DNA of 64,000 nt from Bugulina stolonifera. Its lineage: Eukaryota; Bryozoa; Gymnolaemata; Cheilostomatida; Bugulidae. The translations under genes and the position numbers were made by a program. Shown here piece after piece: positions 1 to 13,124 of this stretch. A model generated the notes under the pieces. That model worked only from the letters and a program-made list of their open reading frames with translations, did no database searches and had not been told where the DNA came from. Each line of letters opens with the position of its first letter. Position 1 is the stretch's first letter. The DNA is taken from positions 20,708,429 through 20,772,428 of the forward strand of contig OW285187.1 in the NCBI GenBank assembly GCA_935421135.1. Direction: 5' to 3'.

Positions 1-1133
1 TACCAGACTTGTCGACTAAAAATATGCACATTATGTGGGACTAGTGCAACTTGAACTTATAGGTTTAACTCATTGTTCACAGAACATGACTAATTTTTTT
101 TTTAAGTTTTTAAGTTTTGAGATTTTAAAGCTGCTCAATCAGTAAAGACGACTTTCATACAACTGATATTTAAAGTCAGTCGAGGCCATTATCCAATACT
201 CAAACATTTCTACCCAACTATCGTTTAATTGTGTGTTAAAAATAATATCCTGACTTCAAAAGACAAGTAAGTTTTTGGGCAGTTACGCAATGATATGATC
301 CATTGTGATTACGTTGGATTAGGCATTAGCCTACTCACTACCCCAGTTAGCGTGCACACCTCTTGTTGGACCTATGAATAGAATTGCACTACATCTTTAA
401 CAGCTATTTCACACCATGATCTCTATCAGGTATATTTGCCGCTTCATCAATCGTCATATAATTACTGCATATATCACCACACTATATCAGTGGATCAGCG
501 TTTAATTGTCATACTGCTTCAAAAATCAAACAGCATTTAATCAATAATAGTAGATATTGATGTCATTAATTAACCTGCACTTACAATGAAAGTGATTTCC
601 ATAGTCAATAGGGATTAGTAGTCTCAAATCTCGAGTACATCAAATCTGCTGCTAATGGAATTGATTTCCTTTCTTCTGCCATCGAATTTCAACTGCCACC
701 CTTCTTATCCAACTAAATGCATTGTCCTGATTGACTTTCTAAGTGTCTAGTACCATTATTCTCTTTCTATTCTTAATATTAAAAGTGCTACTTTTAATAT
801 ATTTGATTTATTTGTTCCATAATTATTTATTAACTGACAATGTTCACAGATAAGCTGTCATTTTGATAAAACTACTTGTGGGTGAATCATCCATTGTGAT
901 ATATTGTGATACGGCTGCTGCCTCTTACACTTCCAGACAGCGTATTACGCATCATACTAATTATTTTGGTAATTTACTGACTACTGCATCATCTCTCTGT
1001 TAAATGGCTGTTCCACTTCTTTTACAAGACAAGCTGTATAGAGACATATAGACAGACGTATTGATATACCTCTGCTTTTATGTTGCAGTTTTTATCTCAT
1101 TTAATTCTACTTTTATTTGCTTATACTTGTTAG

Positions 1134-4100
1134 CATTACAAGAGAGAGAACCGAAATTATCATACAAGGAACTTATGATGATGCTAGTAGCCCTGATGCC
1201 AAGTGGTATGAATATGAGTTTGAATGTAAACCAGGGAATGTGACTAGAAGACCTTGCTTTATCTCCCCCTACCACTACAGGCTAGATTGGCTCATGTGGT
1301 TTGCTGCTTTCCAAGTAAGTACGATTGCTTCATGGTGTCCCATTCCGAATATACAATGTAAAGACACGTCCTACGTTATTATTAAACCTCAGAGCGATGT
1401 TAACCTGATCAGTTGGAGTAGTCTTTTAGCCACTTTTCGTAAACCTGGAAAACTGACCAATCACCTGTCGAGGGCATATTTTTCTATGCAACAACATTGC
1501 TTTCATTCTCTTATTAACTCTCATTCTTTCAACATTTGGGGATAATCGGAATCGAACAACAGCACCCATTTTATTACAGTAATCGGTCGGAGATTGAATT
1601 AGTGCAGCTCCATCTATAAACCCGACTGTATTTTCCTCATGCTAACATCAGAGAAAATGTACGTCTGTCATAACTACTTCAAACGCCGACCAAAGTGCCC
1701 TTGGTTATTTGTTGTTTCGTGAGGATCGAAATTCTAATAGAAATCAGAAATGTTTAACAGAAGACAGTTTTGCAGTTTGCTGATCCTCGAGCATTTTGCG
1801 AGTATTTTGCAAAAGTATCTGCTTTTAGGGTAATTAAATGCATATACATGTGCATTATATCACTGTGTACATGTACATGTACATGTATAGGGCCTAATAG
1901 TAATATTATTTATATTATACTATCTAAATTTTAATTACTAATTAATTGATTTTATGCAAGTTTAAGAATTACATGTGATTTTACTACATTTCTACCACAA
2001 GGGAATAACTTTATATTACAACTACCTTACAGCAGCAAGTTGACTTCTGAATTATATTTACTTTGCTACATGTACACAGTTATATAATCACATATATAAT
2101 TCTTGAGTGCATACAATTAATAATCCCTTAAGTGATTATTGTAATTTGTAATTGTTAGCTATATAGAGACTGTGGCTATAATATACTGTATACTTCCTCT
2201 ACATTACATAATAAGACAGTCTGTCTTGCTGATTAGCCATCTCAAGTATCTCTCAGACGTCTTAAACTTGTACTTAGCCTCATGTCTAAGTTATACGAGT
2301 GAGCAGACAGTGGTTATTACATAACCAGTGTCTATTGTTTCCGTATGAACTTGTCAGCAGACATGTGACTCATGGTTTCTGAGTAATTACTCCGCTGCCT
2401 CAACTGCTCGGACAGATTTCAGGCAAAATCACTTTAAAAAAAGAAATTTCATGGATGATAGATCAAGGGTTGAGCATGGCTGCGTAGCTAAGCATTTCTG
2501 TCTAATCTCTAATAAAAATCTGATTTTAACAGTTTCTCATCGATGTTATTTCCATTATAAATTTTGGAATTTTATTGTACAATAATTATAATAATAATAT
2601 TTAAATTGTTTGATTAATCACTCTGATTGAAAACTTTTATTGTGTATTTTTATTTATGGTGCGTTTTAAAATTTCACAGATATTTCGAATGAAGTGGACA
2701 TATTATAATAGGTTTGTAGGAGACCGAAGGTGTGAAGCCTTATCAGATATATGAATTGTTATAGAGATATAGATAGTAGATATTCATATCTATTTAAGAT
2801 TTAACAGGAACTGCATGTACATATGCACTAAAATACCCAGGATTTAATCATAATCATCATTGGCATTCTACCAACCCACCTTGTCCAGGCTCTTGATTCG
2901 TTCTCATTAAATTTGTTCTGTTGACACTTTTGGCAAAACTGTTGATTGACAAGCAACCAATGACTATGGAGTTTCGAAGCAGAAGTCTACCCAACTACAA
3001 CCTGGTTAAGAAGGAAAATTGGGATGATTTTTGCCAAAAATTCATCGTGTCATAACAAAGACGTAATCTTTATTTAGTAGATTACTGACTAATTCGTTTA
3101 ATTTGCCAATAAAGTGGATTTTCTATGAACTGATAATGTTTAACTTTCATTAGAAAATTAAATATATCATTTTATATAAGAAAATTTTCGTGTTTTAGAC
3201 AAGTAGATTATCCCAAACTTTCGCTTTAGTTCAGGATTTATTTTGTTTCGACAGTTCATTAGATAGCATGTAGGTTAATGGCTCTGCTCTTCATGTACAT
3301 GTAATGTGGACTGTGCAAAATATCTCGATAGAACGGACTCTTGGAATCTCCACGTTGGTGAAGAGAATGAAATTACATGATTGTAGTTTCCTTTGGTTTT
3401 TCAGATCCTGTTTATAATTAACTATTATACCTACACATAATATGCCTACATTTACAGTATGTACATACAGATATACATTGTAGGCCTATTTGTATATGTA
3501 TAAATTTATTGGTAAGCATATAACCACTTGCAACCTAAAATTTATCTTTTCACTGTGGCCTTTCTGCTCGAATTGCCGAATCACTGAAACCTACATGTAG
3601 GTCAATCTTTACTATTGTAATTTTTTATATGCATTTGTTTTAAGTGCTGTAAAATTGTTGTGAAACAGGTTTTGTTTAATGGAGAAATCTTGGTCTAACC
3701 TAATAATGCATATATTGCTCTCTACTTATAATATTTTCATTAAATTCTGAAATCTTTGGTTCTTTTATAAACGAGGTGTAAAGTAGGGCAATTCAGTTTG
3801 CTCTCATTATAGCTTATAGAAAATTATGGGTTTGGCTTCATGATGTGATAAAGTTTGAATGCTAAAAATTTAAAATACAAGCATTGGCTGACTTCACTTT
3901 ACTTATAGTAACTTTTGGTTTATCCACAGTTGACCAAAAATCCTGGCTGCTCATAAATGAATTTCCTTGCACAAACATCAATAGGATTTTCCATTTCATT
4001 TTTGTCGATGGAGTTGCTAAAAATTTTATATAAACATTTGGATAACAATGGCTGGTATACAAGCCAGCTTCGTGCTAAAATAGCTTACATTGAATAATAG

Positions 4101-5896
4101 CCTGGGACCCTAGCAAGTACCCTGAGCTGTCCAGGGTAGCCATAATTATAAAGGTTATATTATGTTGAAGGCAGTTTCTTCCAGAAAATCATGATTGCCA
4201 TGTTGGAATTTCCATGAGATCAGAAATCCTGGTAAACTTGTGACTGGTAAAGGGACCCGCTCCTTTACAAACTTGTGTTCAGTAAACATTTGGTATAATG
4301 TGCTGACTGTTTATTACTCAAATACTTCATATAAATGTGTAATATAATATATATATATTTCTACAGAACTATCAGCACAATCCATGGCTTGTACACCTAG
4401 TTGCCAAGCTACTGTCCAATGACCAGCTCACCCTCTCACTAATCCAGTCCAATCCTTTCGAGGGACAGTCTCCTCCAAAGTAGGTAGTGGATAATTTATT
4501 ACAATTATTGTTCTTTTCCCACCAGTTTTACAGTTTTTTGTTTATAATTTCTGGACAGTACATATACACCCTTCAGCTTATTCTGTAGAAATGCACATCT
4601 ACTTGTTCTTCATAGCAAGGTTGTTTCATCGTGACCACATCATACCACCCGTGAACCTGATGCATATCACTATGTAGTCTGATATATTAGACACACACAT
4701 AGTTCACAGGCCTCTTCTGAGCAACAAAAAATTAGGAACATTGATATGTTGCCAGAATCTGGTCACATTTTGAACTAGAAATTCAGGTGCTAAAAGGTAA
4801 TTGAATAACTGAATCCATCTCAGCTAGCCAACACCACTGATTTGCATGTTTTACTTGTCGTCAATTACTGCTGGTGCTCACCCATACCATATTCAAATTT
4901 TTATTTTTTGCATTGAGATTTTCATTTAATTCCCATTAAAATTTGTTCATAATATTCATGACTTTTGTGACACCAGGAAAAGTGTAAAAAGTATCGAGTG
5001 TATAACAAGAGAGGACAACTTCACCTGTTCAAAGCTGTTCTCAGTCCCTAAAGTGTGTTTTCATATCATTATAACTGCTGTATTGTTGAATGTTTACATC
5101 CATTATTAGTGTTAATAGGTGGTTAGAATGAAAAGCAGGTTTATTGCATGTGAAATCATTTATGTAACACTTTACTTGAGTAAGCTAATTTTTTAATTTA
5201 TTTTCTTAACTACAATTTATGTTTTATTAAATTTCTTAAGAAAGATTTATGTATGATATAATATTGTGTAAGTATATGTTGTATTTCTCTTAGATAGGAT
5301 TAGTGTGTAATACTAGTAACCAGCAGCCAGTAGCCAGGTAGATTTAGATATGGTTGAGGCGTATTAATTTTTAAATATTTTTATTCCTATGTAACGTTAG
5401 TTGGGTAGCGTCTATTAGTCTACAGTGGTAAAAGTGGAATATGGTATTACCTAATCAGCCAGCTAGTATTATTATTTAGTAGTCATTACAACTAAATAAT
5501 TAATTTTTTCTAATCAGAAGCTTTTCAGTTATGAATTATTCTCATATGAGACTATTACAGTCTCGAGTGTTTTACAAATGTAACTATTTAATTGCATTTG
5601 CTGATGTTTATTTGAAGTGCCTAGCAGGTAAATTAATAACAATATGATAAAACAGTAGCTCAGGTAACTATGGCTATTTCCGTTACTGTTATAATATGTA
5701 AGATAATTGTACTTGTATATTTTTTCTGTTCTGCAGGTATATAAGATTAGAACATTACAAATATGAATACTCAAAAGTTAATAGCGAGAGGTACAGAAAG
5801 GCCTGGTGGACAAGGAGGAAGATTGGTAATTATATGCCACCTGTGACATTGCGATCGCTACAACCTTATATGAGACAGATGGGTTGGTTAAACTGA
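1134..5896 (+). CDS. LMF1: Lipase maturation factor 1-like, last three exons (5' partial)
   Basis: Exons 1134-1314, 4367-4479 and 5737-5896; donors GTAAGT and GTAGGT, acceptors ...TTAG, CTACAG and CTGCAG, phases compatible, stop TGA at 5894-5896. The peptide has the C-terminal signature of the LMF family: SITRERTEIIIQGTYDD, EYEFECKPGNVTRRP, then ISPYHYRLDWLMWFAAF, NPFEGQSPPKY and a final block ending LQPYMRQMGW. The SPYHYRLDWLMWFAAF block and the NPF-G-PP motif fit LMF1 better than LMF2. LMF1 is a multi-pass ER membrane protein needed for folding and dimer assembly of secreted lipases. Only the lumenal C-terminal domain is here; the membrane-spanning exons must lie left of the window. The first exon could instead start at 1143, but the SITRERTE block is typical of the family, so 1134 is preferred. 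The upstream intron fills 1-1133; I saw no further exon there. Confidence 0.9.
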
Positions 5897-6167
5897 CCAA
5901 TAGAGAATTAGTATCTCTTCGTACAGAAAGATCTGCCCAAAATATTAATTATTCTGTGAGGAAGGGTGATCACATGTGAGCTAATAGCATAAATTGAAAT
6001 TCATTAACCTCATCTTTATTTCATCGGAAACTAATTAAAATCAATTAAATACTAAAAAACTGAAAAAATTAAACACTAATGTTGGTTTATACTCTAGAGT
6101 ATAGGATAGTAACACATTTAGTACTCATGGATTGTACTAACTCTACCAGCTTTTGTAACATTCCAGC

Positions 6168-6173
6168 AATAAA
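6168..6173 (+). promoter_or_regulatory. Polyadenylation signal, LMF1-like gene
   Basis: AATAAA lies about 270 bases after the LMF1-like stop codon. It is a reasonable cleavage/polyadenylation signal for that transcript. Other AATAAA copies occur nearby in this AT-rich DNA (for example around 6305), so the exact site used is uncertain. Confidence 0.45.
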
Positions 6174-8596
6174 CTTTAAGTATTATTTTCCTCCTTGGTG
6201 CCCTACTATTTCTTTTTGTTACGTAAAGTACAACATAATGATGCGATGTAGTTATCTTGTTTTATTGTATTTGCGTCATGTCATGTTTATTAGACACTGG
6301 TTCATAAAATAAAGCAAAGTTCTGGCTCCTACAATATCTAAAACTCTTTTCCCCTAGAAACATCTTGTACTATCATATTATTGAACAGCTAAAACTAATG
6401 GAAGAAAGTAGACAGTGCATTTGTGACGCTGCAGTATTTCTGTATTTAGTCATGTTTTGAATAAATTTAGTGTATATAAACCATGATATATTTCCTTTTA
6501 CTCGGAAATGTTCAACCATATTGTATGCATTATTGCATATTAGACACAAGTGGTTACTTGACTGTGCTGGTCACATAATTCATTGGAAGAGTGCTATATG
6601 GTTACCAAACTACAAACAATTATAAAACAATAATATAAGGAATTCAAGCACCACTTATGTGAATTAAAGCTCTCAGTTGCTATGCCTTACACTGAGACAC
6701 TCTCTATGGTAATTAAGTGACTATCCGAATGCTGACTTAATATTTTATATTCATAATTAAATTATAAATATTGTAATATTGAGCTATAAAGATAAGATCT
6801 TTCAGAGATAAAAATGAAAGGTGGAAAATTATAGCTATTTTGATATAATTTGACTGATTAGGTGCCGCTGGTTGTGACTTTGATCTTGTAAGCATAGAAT
6901 TTAGAATGTTACTAAGTTTTTGATGTTAAGTAGTTACATGCACCATTAGGCAACTGACTCTTTCTCCGCTGATTATGCATTGATAATTATGAAAATAATG
7001 TCGTATATTGCTTGATAAACATTCCAATTTTTGGTAAAAGATTACCTTTGTTCACATTTAGTGCCATTGATCTAGAAAGTGTATCCAAAAAAGTTGCTGT
7101 AATTCAAGAAGGCAATGTGCCAATTTTGTTCCTTTATTGTTGTGAATTTGTTATTTCGTGCAATAATAATAATTATCTATCTTGTATACACAAATATTTC
7201 CATATATACATTTGAATAGTAATATATTATATAAGCTAATAACACATGTACAATAGGTAGTAGTATGCTGAGGATAAAAGTAGCAGACTTTTGTGCAACT
7301 CTCTCTATGAACCTGCTCGAAAAGACGACATTACCAAATGCTTCCATTTTAGCTTATATTCTAGACTAAGCCCATCACAATGCATGTATATTCTATTACG
7401 TAATCTTGCACAACTATTTTTGCTATGCTTCTGCTACTAATACTGCCAACTATGACTATGACTGTTTATGGTAAATACTGTTTTGATACAGAAAGTGTAG
7501 ATATGAAGTTGGAAAGTTGTTTGATAACTGGTGAAATTTGCGGGGAAAATGGTTAGAATGTTCATTCTAAACAGAAACAGTCTATCCATATTTTGGTTCA
7601 TCTATCACACATTTGCAACATTATGAAGGTGAGCTATTGCTTTGGTTATGGTTAACCAAAATGTAAAGCTAACCAGCCATAGACAGTAAAACTTGAGTAG
7701 CACCAACTTGTGCCCATGGTTAGTGATGAGGAGTTATTGGTGCTCATATATGTACAGTAACCAATATATTACTTTGTAAAATTGAAAATGTCCAATAAAA
7801 TAATATGCTATTTATTGATAAACATATTAGTGCTTTATTATGGAACGCTTTGTGATGAAATCTTTACTAACGGTGGCTTATACTCCTTCATTTGTTGAGG
7901 ATGCTACATGTTCTATATATAATAAAATAAACTACACGTACACCTGTATATTGGCCATTATTCCTTGGCCCAACTGCCATTTTGGTATGAAGGTGTCACA
8001 AGCAGCTCCAGAATACCTGTCACCAAGGTGCTATGATAATCTTACTAATTATGCATGGAATAAAAAGTTACAAGGTTTAATTATCATATTGTTTTGTTTG
8101 CTACAAGTATGCATAATTATTATGTAATTGATTGTGGAGCTGTCACACGACCATATTATGCTAATATTATTGAGATGGACATTTTGTAGAGCCATCACGT
8201 CTGATGGCTATAGATAAATTAATTGCAATAATAGCAGGTTGAAACCCAATTGTCAAATTGGTGAAATGGTTGCATGCCTGGATGCTCTTTTTTTAGAAAC
8301 TCTGTTACAATTTTTGAATAATTATGCAAAGTTTTTTTTAAATTTTAGTTTTTTATAAATAAAAATAAAATGCAAAAGCAGTTTCCCATGCTCTGCAATA
8401 ATAAGTTGTTACCATAAGAGTAGGACTTGCCTAGAGATAATTAATCTTGTAAACTATTTGTCTAAAAAAGAGTGTAGGCACACAGATGCAGGTCCAATTT
8501 TAGGTTGATACCCTATTTGTTCTCTCAGGCGTCTAGGTCAAGACTGTGCATCGGTCTAAAGTCCAAATTAAAAATCTCTCTGAAGCCTAGAGCAAA

Positions 8597-8991
8597 CTGG
8601 GGGCGAAATCAGTCGCGCGGCAAGTGAGGCCATATCGTTTCGCTTCGCGCTCCTAAACACACTAGGCGCGAAGTTATGGCGAAACTTTCGCGATTGATTG
8701 ATGGCCTAAACGCGTCTTGTGCAGGTAAAAGTCACACACCGCATATCCCAATAGACTATTCTACGTGCAGTTGCTTATAAGTATTATGTTGCGTTTGCGC
8801 TTCTGTCCATTTAAACTTTTGCGCGACAAGAAGTAATGAACGGTGTGTCGACCAATAGCACGCACATGGCAAGCGAAATTATCAAACATGTTTGATCGAA
8901 GCGAATTCACAAAATTAGCCCAACGCGGCAGGGTCTCGCTCGTTTCTCGTGATTTCTCTAGCGAGTTTTGCCCCATTCGCCTCCAGTCTGC
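8597..8991. repeat. CpG-rich block with imperfect terminal inverted repeats
   Basis: The left end reads CAAACTGGGGGCGAA and the right end, reverse-complemented, reads CAGACTGGAGGCGAA: 13 of 15 positions match. The inside is far richer in CG dinucleotides than the surroundings and contains a palindrome TCAAACATGTTTGA. This looks like a miniature DNA transposon, but I could not find a clean target-site duplication. A CpG-rich promoter remains possible, although no gene starts nearby. Confidence 0.4.
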
Positions 8992-11900
8992 GCGGCCCTG
9001 GACTCCAGCATATGTATAAATATTATATACTATTATATAATATTATATACAACAAGCATGCCTACTGTCTAGTTGCAGACTTACAACAAAGTACAACATG
9101 CACTACCAATCTACAGTGGCTAGGATGTTTACTTCAACAAGTAATACAGAAGGATACAACCAAAATAGACCCTGTGAGACTGTGTCTGTCCTAAAATAGT
9201 TCACTAACATGTTTAACTTTAAATGGACAGTAGGTAGCTTGCTGGTAACTAGATGTTTAGAAACTGATTTCCATCATTGGATGGAGTTTGTACATAATGA
9301 TAATCATAGTTTTGTCTATGAATTGAAGTTTGCAAACAGTTTCAAACTCTGCGTTTCCACATAAATTGTAGATTATTGTCCTCATGAATGCATATTACAT
9401 GTATAATAATATGTTCAAATTCTCTGCTAGCCTCTGGAGGTTATTAGTGCAGACATTATAGGGCTGATTTTGTGCTTCAAAACTACAATGTACCTTTGCA
9501 GTTGCCAGAGTGTGGTCAAACCACCTTCTCAATAGTTCCGCTTCCACAACTCCTCACCTCTGATTATGAGGAATAGATTTAGCTGGCAAAGGTATGACAG
9601 CAACTGGCACAGAAATTCAAATCCAATTTTTGGGTAAGATAGAAGCTTTAAAATTATTATTTGATCTAGAGTGTGGGAAAATAAAAGTAGAATCATACTA
9701 TTAGGGTACAGTCTTATAAGTAAGCAGGCCGCCTATGTCCAGGTTAAGGTAGACATTTATTTTGATAATATGCTACACATATTACATCATAATTATATTT
9801 TAGAAACTAAAATGCAATTCATTCACTTGGCATTTTTTATGTGAATACTGTCTGCTCATCTAAGATGTAAGTAAGCCTATATTTTGATTTTCACAATTGA
9901 TTGGAACAAAAGTTAATAGATGCAGAATGAAATGCGTAGCAGGCTTTCTTAGAAAACCTGAGACTTTTAGCAAGATTGGTTAGCACCAGGTACTGAATAT
10001 ACAACATATAGGCTATTACATCCATGGTACTTGTTATTTTTTAAATCCATAACTTTTAATCTTCAACGCAGAACTATCATTATGCTATTCAACTGCATAT
10101 ACTATAACAGTTTCTCACTAGATCTATCATATTTTTATGTTATGTAGTGAAACCATTAATCTTTAAATCACAAAATTCTAACTCTTACCTAATGCCGAAG
10201 GCGTCTGCAAGTATAGCAATAAATTATTCTAGTTGCTTTTTGTTACCTTTTAAAGTGTCTATTGTCAATAATTCATATTTTAAAGCTAACATTACAAATA
10301 TTAAAATTGCTATGGAATTGAACAAGAAATATAATATTGCCAAATGAAATTGAAATTATATATCAGTAATATATGCTACAGCTATTGCCAAAGTTAAGTG
10401 CATTTAGCATATCAAATGATGCTAAAATTTAGACTGTTGCAGGAAGAGTAATTTGAATGTAAAATCCTATATAAGGATGGACTTTGGGGTTGCTTCATTT
10501 GGGATCATTTTAAAGAGAATTATATGCTTCAAACAAGTCAGTTATTATTCTTTCAATGTTTGGTAGTAATTGTCAATGAGTCTTTAAAATATTATGTTTT
10601 GTTTATCTGTGTAGCTAATGCATACACAGGTCAAATTGAATACCAATTACTTTTGTGCATTATATAATACTACAAATAGATTCCGGAGTTCAGTAATATT
10701 TGGACTTTAGTCATTATATTATGTTTTGCAACACATTTGAAACTGCAGAAAACAAGTTAATAGTATGCATGCAAATCAATCCCAATGTTGAAAGTGTATA
10801 ATTTTGGAGGCTGGTTAATGAGCACATATTCAGCTAATGGATGGCACCATATGGAATACTGAATCAGTCTGTGAATTAGAAAACTCACACAATTACCATG
10901 GTAATTGTATATATGTTATTAATTAACATAATCAGATATTTTATAATTTTGTTGAATGAACTTAGAATAGCTAATACCGGATACTCTCCTCTGATGACTT
11001 TGCTAATGATCAAATCATGGCCATAGCCTGTGTTTTTAAAATCTCAGTTCTCTTACACAATCCTTGCATTCCGAGCATTTGGTTACAGAATGTTCCCATA
11101 TCTGCACATCATCCAATATAATTTTATAGGCCATTACAAGATGCAACCAGCACACTGTATCTCCTACAAGCAACTAGCTTCTAATCATTAGACGTGGAAG
11201 ATCAACAAATTAGTTTGATATATTATATAGATGTAGTTATACACGTAAATGTATATACATGTATATGTTTACACAACGTGCATGTAGTTTTATAGTTGTC
11301 TATGGGAAAATTTTAAATAGAACTATACTAGCTATTGAAAAATAAAGTTAGAATGTTTTTATTCAGAGGCAGCAACTAGACTACATGCACAATGAGCTCA
11401 TGCAGTTCAGACAAAGTAGCTAGGGCCACATGCTAAATTTCTTATTTATCTCGGCAAACTGTTGTAAGAATTACAATAATGTATTGAAGTCATTGGTTCT
11501 GTTGCCCTGAGAGACTACATGTTTATAGCTATGTCATATTTTTCATTTAAAACACTCTCTTCTCTTGTGTTTACAGGTACAATGTCATGTATATTAGTAA
11601 ACAGCTACTGATCAGATTCTAAACAATTTTACTTTGTTGCAGAATATATGACTGTGGATAACTGTATATACTCGTACTATGCAGAACTGTGAGGCTGTAA
11701 ACTCCGAGTTATCTATTGTACAGTGGACATGCAATTGTGTTGCATGAACCGATTGTTTGTATACTTATTTTATATATACATGTACATGTATATATGTACA
11801 TGTGCACGTACGAGTATGTTATACAATGTATGTACTAATGTGGTTTTTCTCATGGTTTTAAAACTAAAACATAGGTCTAACAACCAACATACATGTGTCA

Positions 11901-12220
11901 TTGAGAACTATATTTATGTTAGAATTTACATAGTATGAAGAAATTTAGGAATGTGTTTGAAATAATTTTTTATTTTCATTGTGTATTAAATGGGGTATAG
12001 TATAGCCTCTGTTGCAACAATAATGAACTGATAATTTTTGGAAGTAACCTTGAAGTGACTCTCAATAGAGCTTTAGCATCTTCCATCACCTTTATCAAAT
12101 CCTTAGAGAATCGTCACCAATGGGTTGTTCATCATTTCAAAGATGGGCATATTTTGTGTTCAGATTAGAAGCTACACTTTGTTTCTGTATGAACAAATAT
12201 ACAGTAATTCAAACACTTAC

Positions 12221-12385
12221 CAGGGGATATTTTGCTGATAGATGACCTGGCCGATCATTGCTGTAGCGTCTCTCAGCTTCTTGGCCAAAAATAATGCATA
12301 TGAGTCTGTCATGGATTGCTGTTGTGTACCTCATCTGTTGTCTCCAATAAGCCAATAAGCACATTTCTTCAACAATTCTTTTAGT
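12221..12385 (-). other. Orphan candidate coding exon
   Basis: On the minus strand a TTTCATAG acceptor is followed by 55 open codons (165 nt, phase 0 at both ends) and a consensus GTAAGTG donor. The peptide looks protein-like rather than AT-driven, including EAERRYSNDRPGHLSAKYPL near its end. I do not recognise the family. An acceptor after only 36 nt (a very short intron, 12185-12220) would add about 15 residues and a stop. No upstream exon was found before the Msx start. It may be a real small gene, an exon of a larger minus-strand gene, or a remnant. Confidence 0.3.
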
Positions 12386-13124
12386 CTATGAAACATGCAC
12401 ATTTGACATTAATATTTTCCTTGGATATATCTCCATTTAAAATGTACAATATTATTGACATGTGAAAATTCACAGCATACATCATAATATATAGGAAGCC
12501 TATTTACCTTCTATGTACACATATATTGATATAGTTCATAATGCTCAGCAATTTGAACATTGGCCTTCATATTTGCAATTTATTTACTTATCCTAATTAT
12601 CTTCTATTAATTGTAATTATTATTAAATAATACATATGGCAAAACCAAGGGGATTAATCTCATCTATAAGTGCTATAATTATATATCAAGCAATAGTGGC
12701 CAAGTGCAATTGTGGTGATTTTTATAGATGCTTCTTCGCATTATGGTGAGATTGAAAAAATAGCTACTATATTGAGCAGAGTAGTTTGTTCTGCTATTGA
12801 GCAGCATGAGTGATCTTTATTCTGAGAGTTGAGTTGTAATTGGTCGAATTTTGAGACAGTTTCAGATATTGCTATGGAAACCACCATTTTAAAACAGTCA
12901 TTCATTAATTATTTGCTAACTTATGTTAGTGTATAATTTAGTGAGCACATGGCTGTATAAGTTGAATGTATTGGCATTTAGTTGATAGATTGATTTTGTC
13001 ATTACATATCTACTCATGTCAATGTGACTTTTTTGTCACAAACGGTTTTGTTGTCATAGGGTGAGCATCTATCTACAAGTTCATTAGACAGTTACAATTC
13101 AGTTCAGCGATAGAGCACAGTCTA

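Larger units (their letters stand above)
5897..13124. other. Intergenic region between LMF1-like and Msx genes
   Basis: About 7.2 kb of AT-rich DNA with no gene I can support. It holds a CpG-rich repeat-like block (8597-8991) and an exon-like minus-strand stretch (12221-12385). A weaker plus-strand exon-like stretch lies at 9502-9576: a TTTGCAG acceptor followed by 24 open codons and a stop, with no partner exon seen. The region also has many ACATGT/TATA-rich low-complexity runs. The open frames here have no recognisable composition or motif. Regulatory DNA for the downstream Msx gene may be present but cannot be identified by eye. Confidence 0.6.

Noticed and set aside
7840..8127. Plus-strand 95-codon frame
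   Set aside because: No motif, no splice partners and a composition typical of AT-rich random DNA.
8761..8976. Minus-strand 71-codon frame in the CpG-rich block
   Set aside because: No recognisable motif; it lies inside a repeat with terminal inverted repeats, so the open frame is likely due to lower AT content.
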